A DNA stretch of 38,148 nucleotides from an uncultured Clostridia bacterium. GTDB taxonomy: Bacteria; Bacillota; Clostridia; Christensenellales; Borkfalkiaceae. Made by a program: the position numbers and the translations under genes. The stretch is taken from assembly GCA_947589565.1 (NCBI GenBank), contig CANQBW010000012.1:1-38148 (forward strand), in the 5' to 3' direction. The notes beneath the pieces are model-generated. The model worked only from the letters and a program-made list of their open reading frames with translations. It did no database searches and was not told the origin of the DNA. Shown here one piece after another: positions 21,389 through 29,382 of the stretch (the first letter of the stretch is position 1; each line of letters opens with the position of its first letter).

Positions 21389-23674
21389 TTACGCCGATTT
21401 CAGTAGTTTTACGGCGAGGACGGTCATGTCGTCCTCGGCATGGCCGCGGTAGCGCTCGAGGGCGCCCGAGAGAATTTGTTCGGCGAGGGATTGGGGATTC
21501 AGGGGACGAAGCCCTCCCAAGAAGGCGCACAGATCCGAAGAGGAGCCGAAGGCGGAGGAGACGCCGTCGCTCATGAAGAGCATGAAGTCGTTTTCTCCCA
21601 TCTTTGCGCGAAGGGTGGAGGGACGGACGGTCTCGAGCATTCCGATGGGTAGAGAGTCTCCCTCGAGGACTCTGAGTTCGTCCTCGGTCATGATAAATCC
21701 CGCGGGGGAGCCGATCTTCACGACGTCCGCGTCTCCGCTGTCGAGGTCGACGGCGGCGAGGTCGAGGCAGGCGAAGGTCTCGTCGGGCGAGTAGGAGATG
21801 AGCCGATTGACGGTCGAGAGCACCGTCTCGGAGGGCATCTTCGCCTTATAAAAGCTCTCGAGAAGTGAGAGCGTCTTGTCCGAAATTTCCCTGGCGTTCT
21901 GTCCGCTGCCCATGCCGTCGGAGAGGGCGACCAAGAACCTTCTCTCGTCGATCTTCAGAATGGAATAGGCGTCTCCGCAGGAGTCCTCTCCCGCCTTGGG
22001 AACGCTGGCAATGCCGAACGCCGCGTCGAAATGGGGACGGCGTTTTAAAATATAACAGGTGCGGTTGGGGGCGAGGGGGATCTTCTCGCTGAGTGCGAGG
22101 GGGACGCCGATCGCCCTTCCCGCGACGGAGCAGAGCCTCTTTCCGGGGACATCCGAGGAGAGCGTCATGCTGACGGTGAGGTTGTTTCCCTCCCCATAGA
22201 CGAAAATTTCCGAACTGAGAATGCCCGCGCTCGCAAGCGCCGCCGAGAGGGTGCTCTCTCCCTCCGAAAAGTTGTATTCCTCGCTCTGTTCGAGGGCGAT
22301 GTCCTTGAGAATTTCACTGACGCCGTGCGCCTGCTGGGCAAGCAGTCTGCGGCTCTCCCGCTCGCCCTGAAGTTCCTTCGCCGTCGTGCGGTAGGCGGAG
22401 AGCAGCTTGTTCGCCGCAAACAGAAGTCCCGAAGTGTTTCTGCAGGCGGAGCCGACGTCCGAAGGCAGATCGATGAGGCTGACCTGTCCCTTCGCATAGC
22501 CGATCGCGATCAGCTTCTCCATGCTCGCATAGACGCCGGAGTTGTCGCATTTCTTCTTTCCGGGACAACCCTCGCAGAGGGTGGCGCGGATGCGGTCGAC
22601 GATGATCGCGCAGTTGTTGTCCTGCGGTTCCTCCACGTCGAAGGCGCTCTCGATCTCGCGGAAGAGAGAGGAGACCTCATAGAGCCGCTCGCCGACGGCG
22701 CGGCGGTTGCGGTTGATCGCAATGCGCGGCAGGGCGTTCTCCCGATAGAAGAGAAGCGTCTGTTTGGCGAGACGGTACCACTTTTCGGGAAGGAGCAGAC
22801 TCAAGATCACGGCGACGGCGCAGGGCAAGAGACCCAAAAAGATTGCCATGCCGTCGAGGAAGAAGAGCCCTTCGAAGAGGGAGACCGTAAAGAAGGAGAG
22901 CACAAACCCGATGGCGGCGGGGATCCTGCCGTAGGGAATGAGCATGAGCACGACGCAGGCGTAGATGACGAACTTCGCAAGCGGGAGGACGTTCAGATCG
23001 AGGAAGCACAGCGGCAGCGCGATCGCGACGGAGAAGGGGACGGCGGCGGCATTTTTCAGGAGAGAGACGCCGACAAGCAGCAGAGTGAGCGAAAGGCAGA
23101 GATAGACGATCTCCCCGAGGGAGCCGAGGACTCCGAGCCCGAGCACGACGAAGAAGAGAAGAAGCTCCGAGAGCTGTCCCGAGGTCAAACGGCAGCGGAA
23201 GACCCGCTTCATGAGGGAATAGACCGCCCCCTCGAAGAACGCCGAAAGAATAAACAGGAAGAAGGCGATCACAAGTTTCTGCAGAACGGGAGAGAAGGGA
23301 AAGACCGCGTATCCCTCGTGCGGAAAGAGAAAGATAAAGGGAATTTGGGCGACGGCGACATAGAGAAGCCGCTCGAGCCGCATTCTCAAATACTTTTTGC
23401 GGTAGATGGCAAAGACGAGCAGCAGCGCACTCGCCTGGCACAGCGCGGAGAGCGTCGCATAGAGGTTGAGAGAGACGATCGACGCAAACAGATAGGACGC
23501 GCTCAGGATAAAGGGGTCCATTCCGACATAGAGCGCGGCATAATAGAGGGGAAAGGAGAGCGGCTCTCTGTTCGGAAGGGCAAAGTTCATGAGGATCATG
23601 CAGCCGAGCAGAGCTATGTATTTTCCGACGGAACTCCATTCGACATTCGGGAGACGAATTTGTGATCTTTTCAT
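21389..23674 (-). CDS. spoIIE: Stage II sporulation protein E (PP2C phosphatase)
   Basis: A 761-residue membrane phosphatase. The first 300 or so residues form about ten hydrophobic helices that anchor it at the polar septum in known sporulators. A central regulatory region contains the Cys cluster TLCEGCPGKKKC. The C-terminal PP2C domain (about 550-761) has CGDAYS (Asp568), LSDGMGSG (Asp586), MSDGVS (Asp703) and EDDMTV (Asp748/749), so all metal ligands are present. In sporulating cells SpoIIE dephosphorylates SpoIIAA and thereby activates SigF in the forespore. It is slightly shorter than the Bacillus protein (827). GAGGTGA lies 6 bases before ATG 23674. Single-gene unit flanked by repeats. 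Confidence 0.95.
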   Translation of the reverse strand: MKRSQIRLPNVEWSSVGKYIALLGCMILMNFALPNREPLSFPLYYAALYVGMDPFILSASYLFASIVSLNLYATLSALCQASALLLVFAIYRKKYLRMRLERLLYVAVAQIPFIFLFPHEGYAVFPFSPVLQKLVIAFFLFILSAFFEGAVYSLMKRVFRCRLTSGQLSELLLFFVVLGLGVLGSLGEIVYLCLSLTLLLVGVSLLKNAAAVPFSVAIALPLCFLDLNVLPLAKFVIYACVVLMLIPYGRIPAAIGFVLSFFTVSLFEGLFFLDGMAIFLGLLPCAVAVILSLLLPEKWYRLAKQTLLFYRENALPRIAINRNRRAVGERLYEVSSLFREIESAFDVEEPQDNNCAIIVDRIRATLCEGCPGKKKCDNSGVYASMEKLIAIGYAKGQVSLIDLPSDVGSACRNTSGLLFAANKLLSAYRTTAKELQGERESRRLLAQQAHGVSEILKDIALEQSEEYNFSEGESTLSAALASAGILSSEIFVYGEGNNLTVSMTLSSDVPGKRLCSVAGRAIGVPLALSEKIPLAPNRTCYILKRRPHFDAAFGIASVPKAGEDSCGDAYSILKIDERRFLVALSDGMGSGQNAREISDKTLSLLESFYKAKMPSETVLSTVNRLISYSPDETFACLDLAAVDLDSGDADVVKIGSPAGFIMTEDELRVLEGDSLPIGMLETVRPSTLRAKMGENDFMLFMSDGVSSAFGSSSDLCAFLGGLRPLNPQSLAEQILSGALERYRGHAEDDMTVLAVKLLKSA

Positions 23675-23699
23675 AGGGTCACCTCACAGGATTTTCTCC

Positions 23700-23754
23700 A
23701 TTATAAGAAAAACATTCCTGCGTTTTGAAAAAGAAAGCGTCTTTCTTTGTCGAA
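23700..23754 (-). promoter_or_regulatory. spoIIE promoter with Spo0A-box-like site
   Basis: Minus strand TATAAT at 23705-23700, with no good -35 at 17 bp. A TTGTCGAA sequence (plus strand, 23747-23754), equal to the known 0A box, lies about 55-60 bases upstream of the expected start. A SigA -10 with a poor -35 and a 0A box is the arrangement of Spo0A-activated promoters in Bacillus. Confidence 0.5.
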
Positions 23755-23762
23755 ATTGAGGG

Positions 23763-24152
23763 TTTTCGTCGAAAAGGTTTCGAAGGAAATCTTTTCTGCA
23801 AAAAAATTTCCTTCGAGGAAATGGGCTCTCGAGTTCCCACATCTTGGTCGTCTCGTTCGTTTCAAACGACAAGAAGCCGCAAGCTGGCAAATTGAGTCGT
23901 GCAGCGCAGGGAAACCCTGGTCATGGGATTAATAACAAAGGGCACTCCACTGTCACCCTGAGCGTAGTCGAAGGGTCCCCCCGGTCGATAGACAAGTGGC
24001 ATTGCGATTTTTGCAACGTCCCGTCGCTTGCTTAGGGGATTCTTACTTCGCCTTCGGCTCGTGAGGCGCGTATGGATTCTCAATAAGACGACGCGCCTTC
24101 GACGACGGCGCCCCGCGGCTATTGCCGCGGGGCGCCTGCTCAGAATGACAAT
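23763..24152. repeat. A-element (23763-23944) followed by T-type repeats
   Basis: The A-element opens with a longer palindrome (CGAAGGAAATC...TTTCCTTCG) and ends GTGCAGCGCAGGGAAACCC...AACAAAGGGCA. It is followed by TGTCACCCTGAGCGTAGTCG, the GTCGATAGACAAGTGGC segment, and a block whose inner hairpin is GGCGCCCCGCGG...CCGCGGGGCGCC, ending CTCAGAATGACA. No gene. Confidence 0.8.
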
Positions 24153-24162
24153 TTTTCCTCGA

Positions 24163-24200
24163 CAAAAAAACTGCGGACACCATCAAGGGCGTCCGCAAAA
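24163..24200 (-). terminator. Intrinsic terminator of the mini-ORF transcript
   Basis: On the minus strand TGCGGACGCC pairs with GGTGTCCGCA (one G-U, no mismatch) and is followed by AGTTTTTTTG. Read on the plus strand the same stem contains an A-C mismatch, which supports use on the minus strand. Confidence 0.75.
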
Positions 24201-24335
24201 ATTATGTATATATTCAATCGTAGGGGGCGTTCACTGCGCCGTCCGTTCCTTTCCTTTTATGCCTTATGGCAGGGCGAAAATTTCGATCGCCGAATGTTCG
24301 AAAGTGGAGTTCGCTCTTATGCCCCGCAATCAAAA

Positions 24336-24722
24336 TGGTACGTCGGAGTACACCTTCCTTATAAGATCTTCGGGAAAAATTTCTTTGCCATCGGTCTTTC
24401 CCTTCCTTTAAATATTTTTAGTACGCTCTATATCGATCAGCGGCCCATTGGAGGATACCGTCCTTTTTAGATTTGATAGGTCTTTCTCTTTTTCCTCATC
24501 AACTTATGTGAGAATTTGCCCCATCGGAGTGTACCGTCCTTTCAAATATTTTTGGAATTTCAGTTAAAAATCGTGACCCATTGGAGGATACCGTCCTTTT
24601 TTTGATTTGGGTTTTTCAAGTTCAGAGTTCGTGGCCCATTGGAGTTTACCTTCCTTTTTTCGATTTTCGGATCTGCTTTTCTTAAGCGGTTTTCCTACCC
24701 ATCGGAGTGACCTCCCGTGTTT
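24336..24722 (-). other. Array of seven RBS-ATG repeats, each opening a tiny ORF
   Basis: Seven degenerate repeats of about 23 bases read, on the minus strand, AAGGAMGGTA + 2-4 bases + CTCCR + ATGGG. Their ATGs are at 24702, 24639, 24581, 24524, 24448 and 24391, with a seventh, ATG-less copy (CCGACG) near 24344. Spacing is 63, 58, 57, 76 and 57 bp. Each ATG follows an AGGA/GGAGG-like site at ribosome-binding distance and opens a peptide of 3-10 residues: MGRKTA, MGHEL, MGHDF, MGQILT, MGR, MAKKFFPKIL. The bases after each start are not conserved except for AAATC/AAATATTT-type A-rich tracts before the next repeat. A consensus-like promoter precedes the array and a terminator follows it, so it is one RNA of about 560 bases. 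Not a CRISPR: the repeats are degenerate and the spacing irregular. Confidence 0.75.
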
Positions 24723-24731
24723 TGTAATTTT

Positions 24732-24759
24732 ATTATACCAGATATTTTTCGTTTGTCAA
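24732..24759 (-). promoter_or_regulatory. Promoter of the mini-ORF array
   Basis: Minus strand TTGACA (24759-24754), 16-bp spacer, TATAAT (24737-24732). Start expected near 24725, just before the first GGGAGGT ribosome-site-like unit. It lies 45 bases beyond the gerAC stop, so the array is transcribed on its own. Confidence 0.8.
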
Positions 24760-24804
24760 TAGGGTTTTTGAAAATTTTTTAAAAAATTTTTCGTTAAATT
24801 TTTT

Positions 24805-26001
24805 TTACTTCTGCGAGGTGACCTTTGTCTCGAAGGTGGGAATGACGGCGGTCGGGAAGTAGTCCTTCCAGACGCGGTACTTTTTTGCGGAGGAGCGGTA
24901 GAGGTCGCGCTTGAGGTTGAAGAGGTCGCAGTCTGCGTTGACGATCGTATTCCAAAGGGAATGAATATATTCATCGAGCGTCTCCTTGGCGTTCTCCAAA
25001 ATTTGGGGCTTTACGTCGTCCGAAGAGATGTCCTCGATGGGGGCGGTCGTCCCGCGGCAGCAGAGGCGCACCATCACGTCGAGCTTGAAGTTGACCTTCG
25101 GCGAGGTCTTCGTCTCGAGTTTGACGCTTCCCTTGTTTTTGAGGACGGTGAGGGTGATGGCTTTCTCCTCATCCTTCGTGCCGAAGGTGCCCGTCTCCAC
25201 ATTCCCGTGAAGAAGGGAGAAGGCGAGCGTCTCTTCCGGCGTGAGCACGTCTGCCATCTTCCCCTTGGAGAAGATCGCTGTTTCTTCCGCTCTGTAAATT
25301 TTTTCGGACTCGGATTGTCCGCCCTGTCCCCCCTGTCCTCCCTCCTGTCCGGAGGAGCCCTCTTCCTTGCTCGGGGAGGTCTTCTGATCCTCCGCCCTCA
25401 GAAAGGGCATATAGCTGCTCTCGGAGAGGGAGTAGTATCCCACGGCAAAATCCTTGAGGGTGTTCGGCATGACCTTTCCCGACTTTTCCGCTGCGTCCGA
25501 AAAGAGCTTGACGATCGCAAAGGAAGAGGTGTCGTCCGTTGCGCTCTTGGTGGCGAGAAATTCCTCCGCCTTTCCCTCGCAGACAGCGAGAAAGCAGGAG
25601 TCGTTCATGTATTCGTTTCGGAGAAAGTAGTTGAGTTCGGAGATAGTGTCCTCCTTCGCCGCCTCTTCACTTAAAAGTATGAGATTGCAGAAGACGAACT
25701 TGGGGACCCAGCCCGTCTTTGCGAAGATCTCCGTTACGCAGTCGGAGACTGTCGCGCCCTCCGCGTTGACTTCCACGCTTGACGTGCCGCCCTGCGTGCG
25801 GTCGTCCCCCTTGGGGACGGCGATCTGCGTCGTGAGCGCAAAGCCCTCCTCCGTCTTGTCGATGCCGGCGGCGAGAATGACCGCCGTCTTCTGCACGTCC
25901 ACCAGCCCGAAGTCGTTGGAGAAGAAGGAAAAGAGAATAAAGCCGAGCAAGATGAGATAGAGCTTGAGGGGGATCGTCTTGATGAATTTATGAAGTTTCA
26001 T
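24805..26001 (-). CDS. gerAC: Spore germinant receptor subunit GerAC (Ger(x)C family)
   Basis: A 398-residue GerAC-family protein, the C subunit of nutrient germinant receptors in the spore inner membrane. Family marks are the N-terminal DVQKTAVILAAGIDKTEEGFALTTQIAVPK, then TVSDCVTEIFAKTGWVPKF and NLILLSEEAAKE. The C-terminal domain ends ...LFNLKRDLYRSSAKKYRVW. The usual lipobox Cys is absent: the N terminus is LYLILLGFILFSFFSNDFG with no cysteine, so the protein is probably held by an uncleaved helix instead of a lipid. A Gly/Gln/Glu linker (SGQEGGQGGQGGQSESEK, about 215-232) divides it. The start overlaps the gerAB stop by 14 bases. Confidence 0.93.
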   Translation of the reverse strand: MKLHKFIKTIPLKLYLILLGFILFSFFSNDFGLVDVQKTAVILAAGIDKTEEGFALTTQIAVPKGDDRTQGGTSSVEVNAEGATVSDCVTEIFAKTGWVPKFVFCNLILLSEEAAKEDTISELNYFLRNEYMNDSCFLAVCEGKAEEFLATKSATDDTSSFAIVKLFSDAAEKSGKVMPNTLKDFAVGYYSLSESSYMPFLRAEDQKTSPSKEEGSSGQEGGQGGQGGQSESEKIYRAEETAIFSKGKMADVLTPEETLAFSLLHGNVETGTFGTKDEEKAITLTVLKNKGSVKLETKTSPKVNFKLDVMVRLCCRGTTAPIEDISSDDVKPQILENAKETLDEYIHSLWNTIVNADCDLFNLKRDLYRSSAKKYRVWKDYFPTAVIPTFETKVTSQK

Positions 26002-27079
26002 GGCGTTTCCTCCTCAAAAGCAGCGCGAGCGCGGGCAGAAGCAGCGTAAAGACGGGGAAGATAAAGAAGATCTTCTCCGAATAGAAGTGCATGACGTTCC
26101 CGAACTCGTAGTCGAAGACGGCAGTCAGAATGATGAGCACGAGGTTGACCCCCAAAGAGAGCAGCGTGGGAAGATATTTCTTTCTGCCGAACGCCTGTAA
26201 AATTCCCTCGATGCCTGCCTGAATGGGGAGAGTCGTGTAAAAGATCATGACGAAGGCGAGGGCGTAGATGAAGAGAAAGTCCACCCTTCCGAGAACGGTC
26301 ATTCCCGAGAAGTACTTGCTCGTCTTGGAGAAGCCGAAGATCTGGTTGACCGCCGTCTGCTCGAAGATCCCGTAGAATACGACGATAAAGAAGATGACGC
26401 ACAGTCCGCCGAGAAGGTAGAAGAGGGAGCCCTTCCAGGCGAGTCCCTTTTCGGGTTCGATCTTTCCGAGGAGAAAGAGCAGAATGGGCGCGTCGAAGAA
26501 CCAGCAGAAGGTGTAGCCGGTGCCCTGCAGGAATTTCATAATTCCCTCCGAACCGATGGGGAGAATGGCGCCGAAGTCCGCCTGCGTGACGGAGAGAATG
26601 AGAATGCCGACGATCCCGACGATCGCAAGGGGACCCAAGATGTCCCAGGTCCTGCCGTAGGAGATGAGCGGCTTTGCGCACAGGTAGGCGCTCAAAAGAA
26701 AGAAGGGCGCAAAGGCGACGAGGGAGGGAATGGTGTCATAGAAAGTTCCCTGGACGAAGGATTTCTGTTCGAGCAAGGGGACGAGGGAGACGAAGAAGAG
26801 AAATGCCGAAATGATCAGAATGACGATCCGCGCCGCGATCTTTCCAACGCTGTTTTCGAGAAGTTCGAAAAAGCTCTTGTTTCGCTTTGCGAGAAGCAGC
26901 ACGCAAAAGACGGCCGCAGCCTGCAAGAGAATGTGCGCGATCGCGGGAAGGAGCAGATCGCTCCCCGCATAGTTTGCAAGCCGCGCGGGCAGAATGACGA
27001 GTTTTCCCACGGGCGTCACGCACGCGAGATAGAAATAGAGCTGCCGCGCTGTAATTTTTCGGGATGAAATGGATGTCAT
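25988..27079 (-). CDS. gerAB: Spore germinant receptor subunit GerAB (transporter-like)
   Basis: A 363-residue, about ten-helix protein of the GerAB/amino acid permease family, the subunit thought to bind germinant within the membrane. It opens with ISSRKITARQLYFYLACVTPVGKLVILPARL and has helices spaced along the whole length, ending in a short basic tail (LLRRKRHETS). ATG 27079 is chosen because GAGGAGA lies about 6 bases upstream; longer frames run into repeat DNA. It is coupled to gerAC by a 14-base overlap. gerAA, normally the first gene of the operon, lies upstream in the same direction but is separated by about 750 bp of repeats. Confidence 0.93.
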   Translation of the reverse strand: MTSISSRKITARQLYFYLACVTPVGKLVILPARLANYAGSDLLLPAIAHILLQAAAVFCVLLLAKRNKSFFELLENSVGKIAARIVILIISAFLFFVSLVPLLEQKSFVQGTFYDTIPSLVAFAPFFLLSAYLCAKPLISYGRTWDILGPLAIVGIVGILILSVTQADFGAILPIGSEGIMKFLQGTGYTFCWFFDAPILLFLLGKIEPEKGLAWKGSLFYLLGGLCVIFFIVVFYGIFEQTAVNQIFGFSKTSKYFSGMTVLGRVDFLFIYALAFVMIFYTTLPIQAGIEGILQAFGRKKYLPTLLSLGVNLVLIILTAVFDYEFGNVMHFYSEKIFFIFPVFTLLLPALALLLRRKRHETS

Positions 27080-27094
27080 GATTTCTCCTCTAAG

Positions 27095-27358
27095 ATTTCG
27101 TCGAAAAGCTCGCTTCGCGGTCTTTCTCGACGAGGAAATGGACTTTTGCGCCTTCACATGCTCAGTTCGGCGGTAGCGCCCGCCTCACCACGCCTCGCCA
27201 CCAGCTCGGCTGTCGCGTTGCGCTCACAGCCCACCGGGCTGTTGAGCAGGAATGCAACGCTCCACTCGCGGTCGCATTCACAACGATGTGCGTCCCGTGG
27301 GGCGCCTATTGAGTCGTGCAGCGCAAAAGCGTGGTTTTGCTCGCACACATTATTTAGA
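27095..27358 (+). repeat. Dispersed A-element, expanded copy
   Basis: The palindrome TTTCGTCGAAAAGCTCGC...TTTCTCGACGAGG is followed by a longer middle (CACCACGCCTCGCCACCAGC and neighbours) and then the shared ACGATGTGCGTCCCGTGGGG, GTGCAGCGCAAAAGCGTGG and GCTCGCACACATTATTTAGA end also found in copy 1. It lies between gerAA and gerAB. Confidence 0.75.
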
Positions 27359-27365
27359 TTTTTAC

Positions 27366-27578
27366 CTCTGTCATCCTGAGCGGAGCGGAATCGAAGAATC
27401 CCCTTGAGTTTCGACGGAACGTTCCCTTTTGTCATGTTGAGCGTAGTCGAAACATCTCTACCTTATTCAAAGGGCGAGATTCTTCGACTGCGTGACGCAT
27501 TGCGTCACTCCGCTCAGAATGACATCGCTTTTTACCAATGTCATTCCGAGCGTAGTCGAAGGGTCCCTTGGGTCGTTA
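27366..27578. repeat. T-type repeats between gerAA and gerAB
   Basis: TGTCATCCTGAGCGGAGCG, TGTCATGTTGAGCGTAGTCG, GATTCTTCGACTGC with hairpin GTGACGCA-TTG-CGTCAC to CTCAGAATGACA, then TGTCATTCCGAGCGTAGTCG. No ORF. Confidence 0.8.
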
Positions 27579-27732
27579 GATTGTAACTATAACGAAAAGC
27601 GTCGCGGGGTTTGGGACACCGTACTCGCTACGCTCGTGCGACCCAAGGAAAAAACAGTAGAAAGGTCGAAGCGCAAGTGTCCCAAAATTTTTTTTGGTTA
27701 CTTTTTTTGTATTCGTAAAAAAAGTAACAACG
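27579..27732 (+). repeat. Family-G element, long copy
   Basis: GATTGTAACTATAACGAAAA, then stem TTTGGGACAC ... GTGTCCCAAA with a loop of about 60 bases, a T-run, and a second stem GTTACTTTTTTT / AAAAAAAGTAAC. The short copy is at 33227-33330. The remaining sequence to 27825 has no recognised feature. Confidence 0.8.
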
Positions 27733-27825
27733 CTCGTCTCGAGTGAGAGACAATCCCAAAGCGATTCCGCTTGGAAACCGCCTGTCATGCGGGAATGACG
27801 ATCCCTCGGGGAAGACAAAGGGCAA

Positions 27826-29271
27826 TCATTCCTTCGGGGCGTGTTTGAGTCTTGTCCTGTTTTGGCTGCCGATGGTGCGGGGACGCTTGTGAAGGGAGCC
27901 CAAGTTGTATTTGATGACGGAATCCCGCAGATCCCTTCCGATCATCGGCGAGAAGGGGGCAAGGAGAGGGGTCTCATAGTTCTCCGTCGTGACGAGATAG
28001 AGCAGAATGAACGCCGAGGCGAGAATGATGCCGTAAGTTCCGACGCTTCCCGCGATCAGCAGCATGACGAGCCGCACGACGCTCGTCACCTCGATGAGAT
28101 TGGGCACGGCGTACAGCCCGATCGCACTGAAGGCGATGATGATGATCGCGGGCGTGGAGACAAATCCCGCGAGGACCGCCGTCTCGCCGAGGACAAGGGC
28201 GCCGACGATGGAGAGCGCCATGCCGACGTATTTCGGCATTCGGATGCTCGCCTCGTTCAAAACTTCGAGGACGAACAGGACGAGCAGCATTTCGAGAGAG
28301 GGGGAGAAGGGAATGTCCTGGATCGCCCCCGCGATGGACAGCAGCAGCCGCATGGGAAAGAGCTGCAGTTTAAAGAGCTGCGCCGCGACGTAGAAGGCGG
28401 GCAGATAGATCGCCACGATGAGCGCGAGAATGCGCACCATTCTCGTGAATGTCGCCCGGTATGGGGGCACAAAGTAGTCCTCGCTCGACTGAAAGTCTTC
28501 AAGGAGCAGATAGGGGACGGTCAGCGCGATCGGCGTGCCGTCGACGAGCAGCCCCACCCTTCCCTCCGCGATCTTCGCGCAGAAGATGTCCGGCTTTTCG
28601 GTCGTCCCGATTTGTTTCAAGAGGGAATAGGGCCTTGAGGAGAGAAAGTGGGTGAGGTAAGAGGAGTCGGGAATGAAGTCGATGTCGATCTCTTGGAGTT
28701 TTTGCTTGACCTCGTCGACGACGGACTGTACGCTGATCCCTTCGAGGTAGCAGACCGCGACAAAGGTGTTCGACCTTCTTCCGACGCTGAGAAATTCAAT
28801 TCTCAGATCGGGGGACTTGAGCCTTCTTCTCACGAGAGAGGTGTTGATCTTGACGTCCTCGATGAATCCCTCTCTCGGGCCCTTGAGGGCGATGTCCGTC
28901 GACGGCTCCGCGATCGAACGGACGAAGACCTTCTTTGTGCCGACGACGATCCCCTCTTCCGCCCCCTCGAAGAGAAGGACGGGATTTCCCGCGAGGATCT
29001 CCTCCGAGAGCTTTTCAAGCTCCTTTTCGGTGCGCCGCTCGGGAGAGGCGATGCGCTTTTTGACCTCCTCTACGGTCGCCTCTCCCGCATAATGCAACAG
29101 GGGGTAGACGACTTGTTCGCCCAAGAGCTCCTTGTCGGTGAGGGGGTCGGTGAAGACGAGCGCAAAGGAGAGCCCCTCCGAGGAGACAAAGTCGAAGGTG
29201 AGAATGTCCTCGGCGGGCAGAATTTTTTTCAATTCTTTGAGGTCTTTTTCGAGTTTCCCCGTGATGTTCAT
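27826..29271 (-). CDS. gerAA: Spore germinant receptor subunit GerAA
   Basis: A 481-residue GerA-family protein. The N-terminal soluble half (about 1-285) contains DFVSSEGLSFALVFTDPLTD, GTKKVFVRSIAEPSTDIALKGPREGFIE, the family's conserved PREGF.ED..IN..L.R.R, and DFIPDSSYLTHFLSSRPYSLL. About five membrane helices follow (290-430), including PMRLLLSIAGAIQDIPFSPSLE and AASIR-type NEASIRMPKYVG. A short basic tail ends it. GerAA works with GerAB and GerAC in the spore membrane as a germinant-gated ion channel. No ribosome site is visible before ATG 29271, and a forespore-type promoter sequence ends just 7 bases upstream, which suggests a leaderless or very short-leader mRNA. Confidence 0.94.
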   Translation of the reverse strand: MNITGKLEKDLKELKKILPAEDILTFDFVSSEGLSFALVFTDPLTDKELLGEQVVYPLLHYAGEATVEEVKKRIASPERRTEKELEKLSEEILAGNPVLLFEGAEEGIVVGTKKVFVRSIAEPSTDIALKGPREGFIEDVKINTSLVRRRLKSPDLRIEFLSVGRRSNTFVAVCYLEGISVQSVVDEVKQKLQEIDIDFIPDSSYLTHFLSSRPYSLLKQIGTTEKPDIFCAKIAEGRVGLLVDGTPIALTVPYLLLEDFQSSEDYFVPPYRATFTRMVRILALIVAIYLPAFYVAAQLFKLQLFPMRLLLSIAGAIQDIPFSPSLEMLLVLFVLEVLNEASIRMPKYVGMALSIVGALVLGETAVLAGFVSTPAIIIIAFSAIGLYAVPNLIEVTSVVRLVMLLIAGSVGTYGIILASAFILLYLVTTENYETPLLAPFSPMIGRDLRDSVIKYNLGSLHKRPRTIGSQNRTRLKHAPKE

Positions 29272-29277
29272 GGGAAA

Positions 29278-29305
29278 AGTATGGGGAAAGTATTCAAAGT
29301 TATGC
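29278..29305 (-). promoter_or_regulatory. Possible SigG/SigF-type promoter of gerAA
   Basis: Minus strand GCATAA (29305-29300), 16-bp spacer, CATACT (29283-29278). Bacillus SigG promoters have GnATR and CATnnTA with 17-18 bp, and gerA operons there are SigG-dependent. The spacer is one base short, so this is tentative. Confidence 0.4.
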
Positions 29306-29314
29306 GTTCAACCC

Positions 29315-29343
29315 TTGCCAAAAGCAAAGAAATATGATATAAT
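29315..29343 (+). promoter_or_regulatory. SigA-type promoter of the surface protein gene
   Basis: TTGCCA (29315-29320), 17-bp spacer, TATAAT (29338-29343), divergent from gerAA. Confidence 0.7.
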
Positions 29344-29382
29344 AGGTATTACTACTGATAGTTCGGCGAGGAGCCAATATCG

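Noticed and set aside
22325..23665. 446-residue open frame antisense to spoIIE
   Set aside because: Glu/Asp/Gly/Arg-rich composition typical of antisense shadow; the sense strand has clear SpoIIE motifs.
24336..24722. CRISPR-like array
   Set aside because: Repeats differ from each other at many positions, spacing varies from about 47 to 76 bp, each repeat contains a start codon, and no cas gene is present.
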